64,000 bases of DNA, taken from contig JACKHI010000002.1 in assembly GCA_020639075.1 (NCBI GenBank), positions 124,001 to 188,000 on the forward strand, in the 5' to 3' direction. Positions 1 to 7,777 of the stretch are shown piece after piece. The notes under the pieces were generated by a model. That model did not search any database. It had not been told where the DNA came from and was given only the letters and a program-made list of their open reading frames with translations. Position 1 is the first letter of the stretch; each line of letters begins with the position of its first letter. Position numbers and translations under genes: made by a program. Source of the stretch: Phycisphaerales bacterium (GTDB taxonomy: Bacteria > Planctomycetota > Phycisphaerae > UBA1845 > UTPLA1).

Positions 1-653
1 GAATACCGTCCTTGCAGACATGGGGATTTTTCTTGGTTTATCACGGATTGCCGGGAAGCCAGTTCACGCGCGCGACGCGACTTTGGTGGTTGCAGACTCC
101 CTGGCGGCCAAGAGCCCATCTCGCAGTTTCAGTGCTTGAATCGCGGACTGGTTCGGGGATTGTAACGCCCGTTGAGGCAACGCCGTGATCTGAAGGTCAA
201 AGCGACGGGAACAATCCGAGCCGCCGCGTCCCCGCGGCGAAGTCAAACCAGTTGACGTCATCGGGTCACACAACGCCGTCCAAGGCCTGAGGCAATTCCG
301 TTTGCACCTTTTCTGGGCGTCGCCCTGAGGACAGGGCGGCTCCGACTGAGTACAGCTGCGCTGTACCTAGAATCTGGACTGCTACGTTGAGTTCACGGCG
401 TTGCCTTTCAGGGCTTATCCCGAGAAGACGCCGCAAACCCGGGGTTGCGCTTGGACCGCTTCGTGGCCTACGCTGACCTCAGGTTTTCCTGTGTCGCTCT
501 TTCAGTGCGTTTCTTGCCTGCAATTAATGGGGGTTCTTCGCACGCTCCAAAAGCGTCACGAAGTTCGAGTTTCCGGGCGGCCTCCGAGCCAGGAATCAGC
601 AGAACGTGGTGGCGACGTGTGCAGATGTGATCACGTCGGTCTGTTTCCTGGAT
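1..653. other. Intergenic region, no convincing gene
   Basis: I see no coding sequence that I can support here. It carries short palindromes (GTACAG...CTGTAC near 352-368) and copy A of a dispersed repeat at about 400-510, listed separately. The gene to the right runs toward this region, so part of it is the 3' flank of that operon. Confidence 0.6.
400..510 (+). repeat. REP-like dispersed palindromic repeat, copy A
   Basis: The order of blocks is GCCTTTCAGGGCTT (403-416), CAAACCCGGGG, an inner stem-loop GACCGC-TTC-GTGGCC (453-467), GACCTCAGG, and CGCTCTTTCAGTGCG (495-509). The same block order recurs at 26819-26930 and 55099-55210. In this copy the inner stem is degenerate, so it is probably the most decayed of the three. 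It lies outside coding sequence. Confidence 0.55.
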
Positions 654-1265
654 CTAAGCCGAGCCCCAGTTTCGAAACTCCGGCTCCGGTTCGACACCGA
701 GGGCGTCCGCGATCCGATTGATGTAATTGAAGTAGCTGACGATCTGAACCGCGTCGTGGATTGCGCAATCGCTCCAGCCGTGCCTTCGAAGCAGATCGAC
801 GTCATCCTGATTGCAGTTTGCGGGGCTTTTCGTGATCTTCGATGCGTATTCCAGCACCGCCGTGACAGCGGGACTGACGGCGAGCGATGTCCAGTCGCGC
901 ACTGCGGTGTGCGTGAATGCGTCGAACGCCGTGTCGTCGGCAGTCGTGTTTGATTCCCCCGTCAATGCATGCCAGTCTTTGGCGATCTCGTCACGGAGAT
1001 CGTTCGCATGCGCCTGAACTCAGTAGAAACAGTCATTCGCACCGCTGACGACGACGGCCAGCAACTCGCGCAGGGCCCTGGGCAATTCGGATTCGCCGAA
1101 CATCGTCGCTGTGTAAAGGCCCAGCGACGCCTGCAGTGCCTTCGGCGACGGACTCATGATGCGGAGGATGTTGAACACTTTGCCGGCGCGCTTGCGAGCG
1201 GCTTCGAAGATTGTCTCCAACAGGCCCGTTGCATGGTCATCGTCAGTCGTCTTGATGTAGGGCAT
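654..1265 (-). CDS. AhpD-like peroxidase-related protein, probable selenoprotein (CxxU)
   Basis: Read through one in-frame TGA, this encodes 203 residues resembling the carboxymuconolactone decarboxylase/AhpD 'peroxidase-related' family. That fold reduces peroxides with a CxxC pair on a helix. The TGA (1020-1022) sits exactly at the second redox position. The sequence reads N-D-C79-F-Y-[TGA82]-V-Q-A-H86, preceded by the family glutamate (E67). Downstream, 121 more codons stay open and end in the family-typical C-terminus (YFNYINRIADALGVEP). A 7-bp hairpin with a 6-nt loop lies 18-37 nt after the TGA, as in bacterial SECIS elements. The start ATG has a GGGAG ribosome site 8 nt upstream. It is the last gene of the moaDE-DUF4149-nth group, 40 bp after nth. 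The alternatives are a nonsense mutation or a base error. No selenocysteine machinery lies in the window. Confidence 0.75.
983..1002 (-). promoter_or_regulatory. Candidate bacterial SECIS hairpin
   Basis: On the coding (minus) strand the sequence is CGATCTC-CGTGAC-GAGATCG, a perfect 7-bp stem with a 6-nt loop. The loop starts 25 nt after the in-frame TGA and has G as its second base. Known bacterial SECIS elements place the apical loop about 16-37 nt after UGA with a G in the first two loop positions, so this fits. That it binds SelB is inference. Confidence 0.6.
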
Positions 1266-1304
1266 GACTGGCTCCCGTTCAAAGATTGTGCGGTCTCTTT
1301 GGCC

Positions 1305-2102
1305 TTACTCGAATGTGTGAGCACTCGGACAGAGTGGTGCGAGCGTGCAGGCGCCGCAATCGGGTTTTCGGGCGCCGCAGACTTGCCGACCGTGATGGAT
1401 AAGCCCGTGTCCCGCGCGCGTCCACGCATCCTGCGGGAGCACCTCCATCAGGTCCAATTCTATCTTGACGGCGTCCTTCGTGTCGCGCGAGCGCCAGGAG
1501 AGTCCGAGGCGATGAGCGAGTCGGCCGATGTGCGTATCGACGACAACGCCAACGTTTTTGCCGAACCATGTGCCGAGAATGACATTGGCCGTCTTGCGGG
1601 CGACGCCGGGCAGAGTGAGCAGATCGTCCATGTTGTCGGGGACGTCGCCGCCGAATCGATCCGTGATGACGCGCCCCGCGCCGATGATGCTCTTCGCCTT
1701 GTTTCGGAAGAAGCCGGTCGATTGGATCATCGCCTCCAGTTCGGCGACGTCGGCTTCCGCAAAGGCCTTCGCGCTCGAATATCTCTTGAACAGGGCGGGC
1801 GTCACTTTGTTGACGCGCTCGTCCGTGCATTGGGCCGAGAGGATCGTTGCGACCAGGAGTTCGAGGGCGTTTTTATGCGTCAGCGCGCATTCGGCGTCGG
1901 GATAGAGCCGATCCAGCTCGGCGACGATCCGCTCGGCACGCTGCCTCCTGGCGTCGAGGGATTCCTTTCCCGCGGCGCCTTTCGGTTGCGATTTGGTCGA
2001 CCGCTTCTTCGCCGGCGCGGCGCCCTTCGTCGCAGTGGTTTGCTTCTTCGCGCCGCTGGTGATCTTTGTTGGTTTTGTCTTGGTCTTCATTTTCTTCGCC
2101 AT
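1305..2102 (-). CDS. nth: Endonuclease III (DNA glycosylase/AP lyase)
   Basis: This encodes 265 residues of the base-excision repair enzyme that removes oxidised pyrimidines and nicks the resulting abasic site. The helix-hairpin-helix reads LPGVARKTA with catalytic Lys170, and the catalytic Asp is D189 in VVDTHI. A [4Fe-4S] motif C-x6-C-x2-C-x5-C spans residues 242-258. The first 47 or so residues are a Lys/Thr/Ala-rich extension absent from E. coli Nth, possibly a nucleic-acid-binding tail. The ATG at 2102 shares its A with the TGA of the upstream gene (TGATG), which suggests translational coupling. A GTG one codon earlier is the other possible start. Confidence 0.95.
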   Translation of the reverse strand: MAKKMKTKTKPTKITSGAKKQTTATKGAAPAKKRSTKSQPKGAAGKESLDARRQRAERIVAELDRLYPDAECALTHKNALELLVATILSAQCTDERVNKVTPALFKRYSSAKAFAEADVAELEAMIQSTGFFRNKAKSIIGAGRVITDRFGGDVPDNMDDLLTLPGVARKTANVILGTWFGKNVGVVVDTHIGRLAHRLGLSWRSRDTKDAVKIELDLMEVLPQDAWTRAGHGLIHHGRQVCGARKPDCGACTLAPLCPSAHTFE

Positions 2103-2647
2103 CACGGCATGCTCGCCGGTGTGGGTGGCATGACGACTTCTTCGTTCGGATCGAACGACTTCGGCGGTCCCGCCCAGCCGAGCGATAGAAGCACGACGGC
2201 GATAAGGGCGAGATTGACTTTTGCGATCATGACGGCGGACTCGTGGAATTCGTCGAAGGTCCTCTTGATATCCGACTCATTCTCCGCCGTCGCGACGACA
2301 TCCTGCATCGACGTGATCTTTGGTGTGAGGAACTGCACGCTGTATATCAGCGTACCGCTGGCGACGAGCGTCATCAGCAGCCGCATGATGGGCCCGAACT
2401 TCCGGCGAGCGCCGACTGCGAGAATGCCGAGGCCGACAATCAGGACGCCGGCGCAAATGAGCTGAACCATGTCGAAGTCGCTGAAGTTCTTCGCCATGAT
2501 CTTGCCGGCGGCGGCGTTCGGATGCTCCGCGACGATCTTCGGCATGACCTGGAACGTATTCTTCGCAACGAATGGACCGATCATGACCATGCCGCCGAGC
2601 CAGACACCCGCGGCGAGCGTACAGAGCATGTGGAATAATCTGTTCAT
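2102..2647 (-). CDS. DUF4149-like integral membrane protein
   Basis: This 181-residue protein has four predicted membrane helices: a start around HMLCTLAAGVWLGGMVMIGP, two central helices near residues 60-105, and a last one near 140-160. The W-x-G-G-M and P-F-V pattern in helix 1 resembles DUF4149/TMEM205-like proteins, whose function is unknown. Its ATG overlaps the moaDE stop by 4 bp (ATGA) and its stop overlaps the nth start, so it sits mid-operon. Family assignment is tentative, but membrane topology is clear. Confidence 0.75.
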   Translation of the reverse strand: MNRLFHMLCTLAAGVWLGGMVMIGPFVAKNTFQVMPKIVAEHPNAAAGKIMAKNFSDFDMVQLICAGVLIVGLGILAVGARRKFGPIMRLLMTLVASGTLIYSVQFLTPKITSMQDVVATAENESDIKRTFDEFHESAVMIAKVNLALIAVVLLSLGWAGPPKSFDPNEEVVMPPTPASMP

Positions 2648-3312
2648 TCGGCGTTCACCCAGCTCTCGCTGCCGTCGGACCAGTGGTCTTTCTTCCAGAT
2701 CGGTGCATCCGTTTTCACGGCATCCACGACAAAGCGCAGCGCGTCGAACGCGCCCGCCCGATGTGCGGATACGACGATGACGGCGATTGATGTCTCGCCG
2801 AGAGGGACGTGACCGATGCGATGAACGATGGCCGCATCGAGGATCGGGAACTTCTCGCCGGCCCGGCGGCGGATCGTCTTGAATTGTTCGACGGCCATCT
2901 CCTCGTAGGCGGCGTAGTCGAGGGCTGTCAGCTCCGCCGCGCCCTTCGTCTCGGCGCGGACGGTTCCGACGAACGTCGCGACGGCGCCGGCCTCGAACGA
3001 CTGCATTTCGGCGGTCAGGGCGGCGACATCGATGGGTTCCTTCGTCAGACGGACGCGCGGTTCGTCGGAGCCGCCCGATACGGGCGGAATCACGGCGACC
3101 TCATCCCGATCGCGCAGGACTCGATCGAGGGCGACGTACTCGCGATTGACGGCGAGCCGGATGCCGACGGCGCGACCGAGATCGGGGAAGTTCTCGGCGA
3201 TGACGCCGGCGACCTGCCCGAGCGTCGTGTTGTCTTCGACGTCCAGCGACAGCTCGGCCGAGCCGGCCAGGTCACGGGCGGGGCCGAAAAAGCGAATGTG
3301 GATGCGTGGCAT
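2644..3312 (-). CDS. Molybdopterin synthase, fused small (MoaD) and large (MoaE) subunits
   Basis: This 222-residue protein joins both halves of molybdopterin synthase, which inserts two sulfurs into precursor Z during molybdenum cofactor synthesis. Residues 1-81 are a ubiquitin-fold MoaD ending in PPVSGG. Residues from about 85 are MoaE, with FVGTVR, the HRIG segment and the catalytic Lys-rich DAVKTDAPIWKKDHW. The MoaD diglycine (80-81) normally must be a free C-terminus to carry the thiocarboxylate. Here it is followed directly by Ser, as in mycobacterial MoaX, which is cleaved after GG. The start ATG has a GAGAGG site 8 nt upstream. It begins a minus-strand operon with tight overlaps and is divergent from the AMP nucleosidase. 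Confidence 0.93.
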   Translation of the reverse strand: MPRIHIRFFGPARDLAGSAELSLDVEDNTTLGQVAGVIAENFPDLGRAVGIRLAVNREYVALDRVLRDRDEVAVIPPVSGGSDEPRVRLTKEPIDVAALTAEMQSFEAGAVATFVGTVRAETKGAAELTALDYAAYEEMAVEQFKTIRRRAGEKFPILDAAIVHRIGHVPLGETSIAVIVVSAHRAGAFDALRFVVDAVKTDAPIWKKDHWSDGSESWVNAE

Positions 3313-3411
3313 AGGCGTACCTCTCACGCGAGATTCTACGGTCCGGCCGCGACTCGGCAACGATGCGGCGGGCGGGTGCAAGCGGGGCCGGATATGGTAG
3401 GATTCCATGTC

Positions 3412-4200
3412 ATGGTTCAACCACGAAAGGTCACGAAGCTGGAAATCGCGCGAAACTGGCTGCCGCGCTATACAGGCATGGCGATCGACGATTTCGGCGA
3501 ATACGTTCTGCTGACGAATTTCAGCCACTACGTTCAGCACTTCGCCGAGCAGTTCGGCTGTGATATTCAGGGCATCGGCCGCCCGATGCAGGCGGCGACG
3601 AACTCTGCCGGTCTGACCATCGTCAACTTCGGCATCGGTTCGCCCAATGCCGCAATCATCATGGACTTGCTCACGGCGCGAGCGCCCGAGGGTGTGTTGT
3701 TTCTCGGCAAATGCGGCGGGTTGAAGACGACTACGGAAATCGGCCACTTCATCCTGCCGATTGCAGCGATCCGAGGAGAGGGAACAAGCGACGACTACTT
3801 TCCGCCTGAAGTGCCGGCCCTGCCGTCGTTCAAGCTGCACAAATTCGTTTCCGACAAGATCATTCAACACGGGCTCGAGTATCGTACGGGCGTGATCTTC
3901 ACGACGAATCGTCGCGTCTGGGAGCACGACGAGGTCTTCAAGGAAAGACTGAATGTCGCGACGGCGATCGGGATCGACATGGAGACGGCGACGATCTTCA
4001 TCGTGGGCCACAAGAACGAAATCTCGCGCGGTGCGCTGCTGCTCGTGTCGGACGTACCCATCACGCCGGAAGGCGTCAAGACGGAAGAGAGCGACGCCAA
4101 AGTCACTAAGCAATGGGCCGATTTGCATCTACAGATCGGCATCGAAGCCATGACGCATCTCGGCAAGCACGGCGAGCCGATCAAGCACTTTCAATACTGA
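3412..4200 (+). CDS. amn: AMP nucleosidase, short form
   Basis: This 262-residue enzyme hydrolyses AMP to adenine and ribose 5-phosphate in purine turnover. It has the PNP/UDP phosphorylase fold, with a nucleoside/phosphate loop (NFGIGSPNAA), a KCGGLK segment and the G-I-D-M-E-T-A-T signature containing the substrate-binding glutamate. The length fits the short AMN-like form rather than the roughly 480-residue E. coli enzyme. I chose the ATG at 3412 because TAGGA lies 9 nt before it. An in-frame ATG at 3394 would add six residues. It is divergent from moaDE. Confidence 0.9.
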   Translation: MVQPRKVTKLEIARNWLPRYTGMAIDDFGEYVLLTNFSHYVQHFAEQFGCDIQGIGRPMQAATNSAGLTIVNFGIGSPNAAIIMDLLTARAPEGVLFLGKCGGLKTTTEIGHFILPIAAIRGEGTSDDYFPPEVPALPSFKLHKFVSDKIIQHGLEYRTGVIFTTNRRVWEHDEVFKERLNVATAIGIDMETATIFIVGHKNEISRGALLLVSDVPITPEGVKTEESDAKVTKQWADLHLQIGIEAMTHLGKHGEPIKHFQY

Positions 4201-4266
4201 TGTATTCGCTCGGGCGGCGTCGATGGATCGCGGCGTCGAGGCCCGCTAGGGATTGGTTGGCGAATC

Positions 4267-5820
4267 ATGGCGATCAGTACCAGCCGTCGCAGTTCGCTTG
4301 TTTGTTTCGGTTTGATTGTCGCATGCAGTTGCGTCGCGTTCACGACGCTCGGCGATTGGGCCGTGCTTTCTCCTGACTCGTTCGGGTATCTGAGCGTTGC
4401 ACGATCGATTGCGGAGATCGGCGAATTGCCCGCACAGCGGCTGACGTTGCCGCCGGGCCTGTCGCTTCTGCTTGCACCGATGATGTTGTCGGGCGACGCG
4501 CCGCTGCTGCTGCTCCGCATCCTGCTGGTTGCGGGATGGTCGGCCGGCAGCGTATTGACGTACGTTTATTATCGTCGCGAGCTTGGAGAACGTTGGGCCG
4601 TGGCGGCTGCGCTGATCGTGGCGACGTGCCCTGCGTTTCTGACACAATCGGCTCACATCCTGTCGGAGCTCGTGTTCGTGCCATTCGTCATGGCGTCGTT
4701 GGTCATGATGCAATCGTGGCGACGGGCGGCGTCGCTACAAATCGCGCGTGTCCTGGTTTGCGGACTTCTCGTCGCGTTGGCGATGATGGTTCGTACGATG
4801 GGCGTCGCGCTCATACCGGTCGGCGCGGCGTTGCTGCTGTCGCGACGCGGCAGCGGTTGGGGCCGTCGATCCGCGCTGGTCAGTCTGTTTCTCATCGCGC
4901 CGCTCATTTCGCAGGCGGCGTGGTCGTGGCGGAATTCGCAGTACGAAGGCGGATACGGTTATCGCGAGATCCTGACGCATCCGCGGCACGGTGAGCCGGT
5001 TGATGCGGGGCCGATCGCGCTGCAGTTTGATCGCGCGATGCGGTATGGACCGGAGCGTCTCGGGACGATTGAGGAAGCCGTCATCCCGAGCCATCTCGGA
5101 TGGCGACTGCTGCAGCCGCCGCTGCAATCCTGGGCGCGATGGCTGGTCGGCGGTGGGCTGCTGCTGATCTGCGTGTATCGTCTGGGCACGCGGCGTTCGG
5201 AAGCGGACGCATTCGCGCTACTGCTGTTCGGTATCCTGGCGATCTGGCCGTGGAACGAGGGGCCTCGATTCGTTCTGCCGATGCTGCCCGTTTTCGCAGG
5301 GAGTTGTGTCGCCTTGCTTGTCGGCGTCCGGCCCATACGCAGCGAGCAGCCGGACTTTGGTGAGCTGAGTCGATGTCGTCGCGGGATTTCCTGGTGCGTG
5401 ATCGGGATCGTGCTTGTTGTGCAGCTTGTTGAAGTCGGGCTGATTGCCCGGTCCGCTGTCGGCCGACGTGAAAAGGAACGTGATCGCGTGGCGACGATGC
5501 GCGTCGTGGGTGACTGGATCGCGGACAATGTGCGAGTCGATCGGCCGATTGCATGCGTGATGCCGAACGAGAGTTACGCGAAGACCATTGCCATTGGGGC
5601 GGCGTATTTTGCAAATCGTCGAATCAGTTTTTTCGTGGATGTGTTCGCCGGCGACTCTGTCAACTGGGCGCAACTCGGGCAGTTTGACGTGTTGACAGTC
5701 GATTCGTTGACGGGAACCGACCAGAAGGAGTGCGTCGTATTGCCCGCATCAGATTCGGACGGTCGGCGATTATTGATGATACGCTCAACTCGGAGCGATC
5801 CAACCTTTTCGCTGAATTAA
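4267..5820 (+). CDS. GT-C type glycosyltransferase-like membrane protein
   Basis: This 517-residue protein has roughly 10 hydrophobic segments. After the first helix comes LSPDSFGYLSVARSI, the acidic loop and downstream aromatic pattern found in family-39/PMT-like GT-C enzymes, which transfer sugars from polyprenyl phosphates on the outer face of the membrane. The C-terminal 100 residues form a soluble domain (IADNVRVDRPIACVMPNESY...). The substrate is not predictable. It begins 66 bp after amn on the same strand without a strong ribosome site. It could instead be a generic ArnT/PMT-like protein of unknown role. Confidence 0.65.
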   Translation: MAISTSRRSSLVCFGLIVACSCVAFTTLGDWAVLSPDSFGYLSVARSIAEIGELPAQRLTLPPGLSLLLAPMMLSGDAPLLLLRILLVAGWSAGSVLTYVYYRRELGERWAVAAALIVATCPAFLTQSAHILSELVFVPFVMASLVMMQSWRRAASLQIARVLVCGLLVALAMMVRTMGVALIPVGAALLLSRRGSGWGRRSALVSLFLIAPLISQAAWSWRNSQYEGGYGYREILTHPRHGEPVDAGPIALQFDRAMRYGPERLGTIEEAVIPSHLGWRLLQPPLQSWARWLVGGGLLLICVYRLGTRRSEADAFALLLFGILAIWPWNEGPRFVLPMLPVFAGSCVALLVGVRPIRSEQPDFGELSRCRRGISWCVIGIVLVVQLVEVGLIARSAVGRREKERDRVATMRVVGDWIADNVRVDRPIACVMPNESYAKTIAIGAAYFANRRISFFVDVFAGDSVNWAQLGQFDVLTVDSLTGTDQKECVVLPASDSDGRRLLMIRSTRSDPTFSLN

Positions 5821-5959
5821 GATTGATGTCTAAATAGGGGTGCTCCAGGGGTAAACGTGTCCGCTGAGGATTCGCGCAAGTGGGTACTATTGTCATTTCA
5901 TCCCCGGTTCTCGGTCCTGGCACCTCGTGATTGAGCGAATGTCGCGGTTGCGTGCAATC

Positions 5960-5975
5960 TGGCACGGTGAATGCA
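5960..5975 (+). promoter_or_regulatory. Sigma-54-like promoter (-24/-12)
   Basis: TGGCACGGTGAATGCA matches the RpoN consensus TGGCACGNNNNTTGCA at 11 of 12 defined positions, with the GG and GC dinucleotides at the required spacing. A start site about 12 nt downstream would give a leader of roughly 65 nt before the small peptide gene at 6050. No other gene follows closely on this strand. This is a sequence match only. Confidence 0.55.
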
Positions 5976-6049
5976 GTATCAAACATCAGACGCCGAATCC
6001 CCTTCGGCGTGATCCGACTTTCCTCGCGAAAAAAATAGGAGAAATTGGG

Positions 6050-6157
6050 ATGTTTGATCTCGGTAGCCTTTTTGAAGGAATTCAGGGATTCCTGTCGCAG
6101 ATCTTCGGATTCTACGGCGAAATCCTGAATCTGATTTTCGGAGGACTGCTCGGCTGA
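6050..6157 (+). CDS. 35-residue hydrophobic/amphipathic peptide
   Basis: ATG follows an AGGAG ribosome site with 8-nt spacing, one of the best in the window. The product is 35 residues, rich in Leu, Ile, Phe and Gly, with three acidic residues and no basic residue (MFDLGSLFEGIQ... ending NLIFGGLLG). It would form one amphipathic or membrane-seeking helix, in size and make-up like phenol-soluble-modulin or small holin-like peptides, though I recognise no family. A sigma-54-like promoter lies 75-90 bp upstream and a perfect hairpin 15 bp after the stop. Together these argue for a real, separately regulated gene. Confidence 0.6.
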   Translation: MFDLGSLFEGIQGFLSQIFGFYGEILNLIFGGLLG

Positions 6158-6172
6158 TAGGCCGGCCCAGTT

Positions 6173-6199
6173 CCTTCTTCTGCGTGCGGTAGAAGAAGG
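6173..6199. terminator. Perfect 9-bp hairpin after the small peptide gene
   Basis: CCTTCTTCT (6173-6181) pairs with AGAAGAAGG (6191-6199) around a 9-nt loop. No T-run follows on either strand, so it may be a transcript-stabilising or Rho-independent-like structure rather than a classical terminator. Its place just after the 35-residue gene suggests it marks the 3' end. Confidence 0.45.
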
Positions 6200-6386
6200 T
6201 AAACCCACATCGCGGGCGTCGGTTTCGCGTTTCGCAGTGAGGCTGGGATCAGTTGCCCGATCTATCCAGCTTCTCAGCGAAACTCTCCGCGATACCGGCG
6301 TCCGCGACTTTCATGATTCGATTCGAATGAGACGCGACGGTGCAACACGATGTCTCGGCGACATTCAATTTACTGGAACAACAACG

Positions 6387-6432
6387 AAAAGCGGCGGGTC
6401 GGATCTGGATTTTCCAGAGCCGCCCGCCGCTT
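6387..6432 (-). terminator. Rho-independent terminator of the Tyr/Pro-rich gene
   Basis: On the minus strand a long GC-rich stem (AAGCGGCGGG...CCCGCCGCTT, extended by inner pairing TCTGG/CCAGA around an AAAA loop) is followed directly by TTTTCGTTGTT. It lies 32 bp after the stop of the minus-strand gene at 6464-6757. Confidence 0.8.
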
Positions 6433-6463
6433 CTCATCGTGAGGAAGTCAGCCGTTCTTCGGT

Positions 6464-6757
6464 TTAGTAGCAGAATCCGCCGCCGTATCCGTAGGCCGGG
6501 GCGTAGCCGTATCCGTAGCCGTACGTCGGTCCGACGTACACACCGACGCCGAAGGATCGATAGCGCGGATACACGGGATAGACCGGTCGATAGACGGGGC
6601 GATACACAGGTCGATAGGCCGGGCGGTACACAACGCGCGGTCCGCAGAAGCCGCCGCGCCGATAATGACCCGCCTCCGCCGTTGACGTGTTCAGTGCGCC
6701 GAATGCGAACATCGCGAATGCAACGCTGAGTATGATGCTGAGTCTTCGAGCCTTCAT
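6464..6757 (-). CDS. Small exported Tyr/Pro/Gly-rich repeat protein
   Basis: This 97-residue protein has a signal peptide (ILSVAFAMFAFGALNTSTAEA, cleavage probably after AEA). The mature part has tandem Y-R-P-V units (AYRPVYRPVYRPVYPVYPRYR region) and a YGYGYGYAPAYGYGGG tail, with one Cys near each end. Such Tyr-rich exported proteins occur in planctomycetes without known function and may be structural or redox-crosslinked wall components. TCCTTTG-side purine-rich sequence (AAGGAG) precedes the ATG on the coding strand. It has its own terminator. Confidence 0.8.
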   Translation of the reverse strand: MKARRLSIILSVAFAMFAFGALNTSTAEAGHYRRGGFCGPRVVYRPAYRPVYRPVYRPVYPVYPRYRSFGVGVYVGPTYGYGYGYAPAYGYGGGFCY

Positions 6758-6943
6758 CGGACAACTCCTTTGTCTTGCGACCTACAGTTCGCCGCAGCCA
6801 TTCGCCCGGCGAGCGTTTCAGCCTGTCCCTCGGTCCAATCCGACCGATCGGCGGGTAAGACACGCGAGTCTGGCGGGGGTTAGCAGCGGCCAACGCGTTT
6901 TTTCGGCCGTTTGGAGGTTGCAGGTCGGAATTTGGGAACGCTC

Positions 6944-7777
6944 TCAGTGAGCAGCGGCCGCAGGGCCGGCAAATCCGCCAAAGGCGATCACGGCGAGGAC
7001 GGCGAGGCCGAGCAGGGCGCGGTAGATCGCGAAGGGTATGAGTGATCGCCTGCGAATGTAGGACATGAATGCGGCGACGACGAGAAGGGCGACAACGAAC
7101 GAAACGCTGAAACCCAGGCCGAGGACGGCGATGTTGCCATTGTTCAATTGGTCCGCGTGCTTGATCAATTTCAGGAGCCCCGCACCGCAGATCGTCGGAA
7201 TTGCGATCAGAAATGAGAATTCGGCCGCCGTCGTCGCGGGAAGGCCCACTATCAGACCGCCGAGGATCGTGGCCATCGAGCGGCTCGTTCCCGGGATGAT
7301 TGCAAAGCACTGTGCGACGCCGATGAGAAACGCCTGCTTCAGCGTGACGTCTTTCAGCGACGGTCCTTCCATACGACGGTAGCGAAGTTCGATGAGCACC
7401 ATCACGACGGCGCCGACGATCAGCGTGATGGCGACGGCGGCGGGGCCGTGCAGATACTTGTCGACGAAATCATCGAACGGAATCCCGATCGCCGCCGCGG
7501 GAATCGTTGCGACGACGAGTTTCGTCAAGAGGTGATTGCTCCATCCGCCAAGCGGCATGGAGAAGATCTGCCGCCACAGATCGCGCCAGAAGTAGATGAC
7601 GACCGACACAATCGCGCCGATCTGGATGAAGAACAGGAAGATGGGCCAGGGGGGTGTTTCCGGGGCGACGTCCAACATCGGCATCGCAAGAAGCATGTGC
7701 CCGGTGCTTGAGACGGGCAGAAACTCCGTTAGTCCCTCGATGATGCCGAGGATCACGGCGCGAATCGCATCAGACAC
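6944..7777 (-). CDS. uppP: Undecaprenyl-diphosphatase
   Basis: This 277-residue polytopic enzyme (BacA/UppP) dephosphorylates undecaprenyl diphosphate so the lipid carrier can be reused for cell-wall and polysaccharide synthesis. The two signatures are EGLTEFLPVSSTGHM (residues 14-28) and PGTSRSM (about 160), which contain the catalytic Glu, Ser, His and Arg. Its start overlaps the end of pgsA by 8 bp, so the two are probably co-expressed. Confidence 0.96.
   Translation of the reverse strand: MSDAIRAVILGIIEGLTEFLPVSSTGHMLLAMPMLDVAPETPPWPIFLFFIQIGAIVSVVIYFWRDLWRQIFSMPLGGWSNHLLTKLVVATIPAAAIGIPFDDFVDKYLHGPAAVAITLIVGAVVMVLIELRYRRMEGPSLKDVTLKQAFLIGVAQCFAIIPGTSRSMATILGGLIVGLPATTAAEFSFLIAIPTICGAGLLKLIKHADQLNNGNIAVLGLGFSVSFVVALLVVAAFMSYIRRRSLIPFAIYRALLGLAVLAVIAFGGFAGPAAAAH

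Noticed and set aside
969..2465. 498-codon plus-strand open frame
   Set aside because: It is antisense to nth and neighbouring genes, its translation resembles no protein, and the minus-strand genes have clear family motifs.
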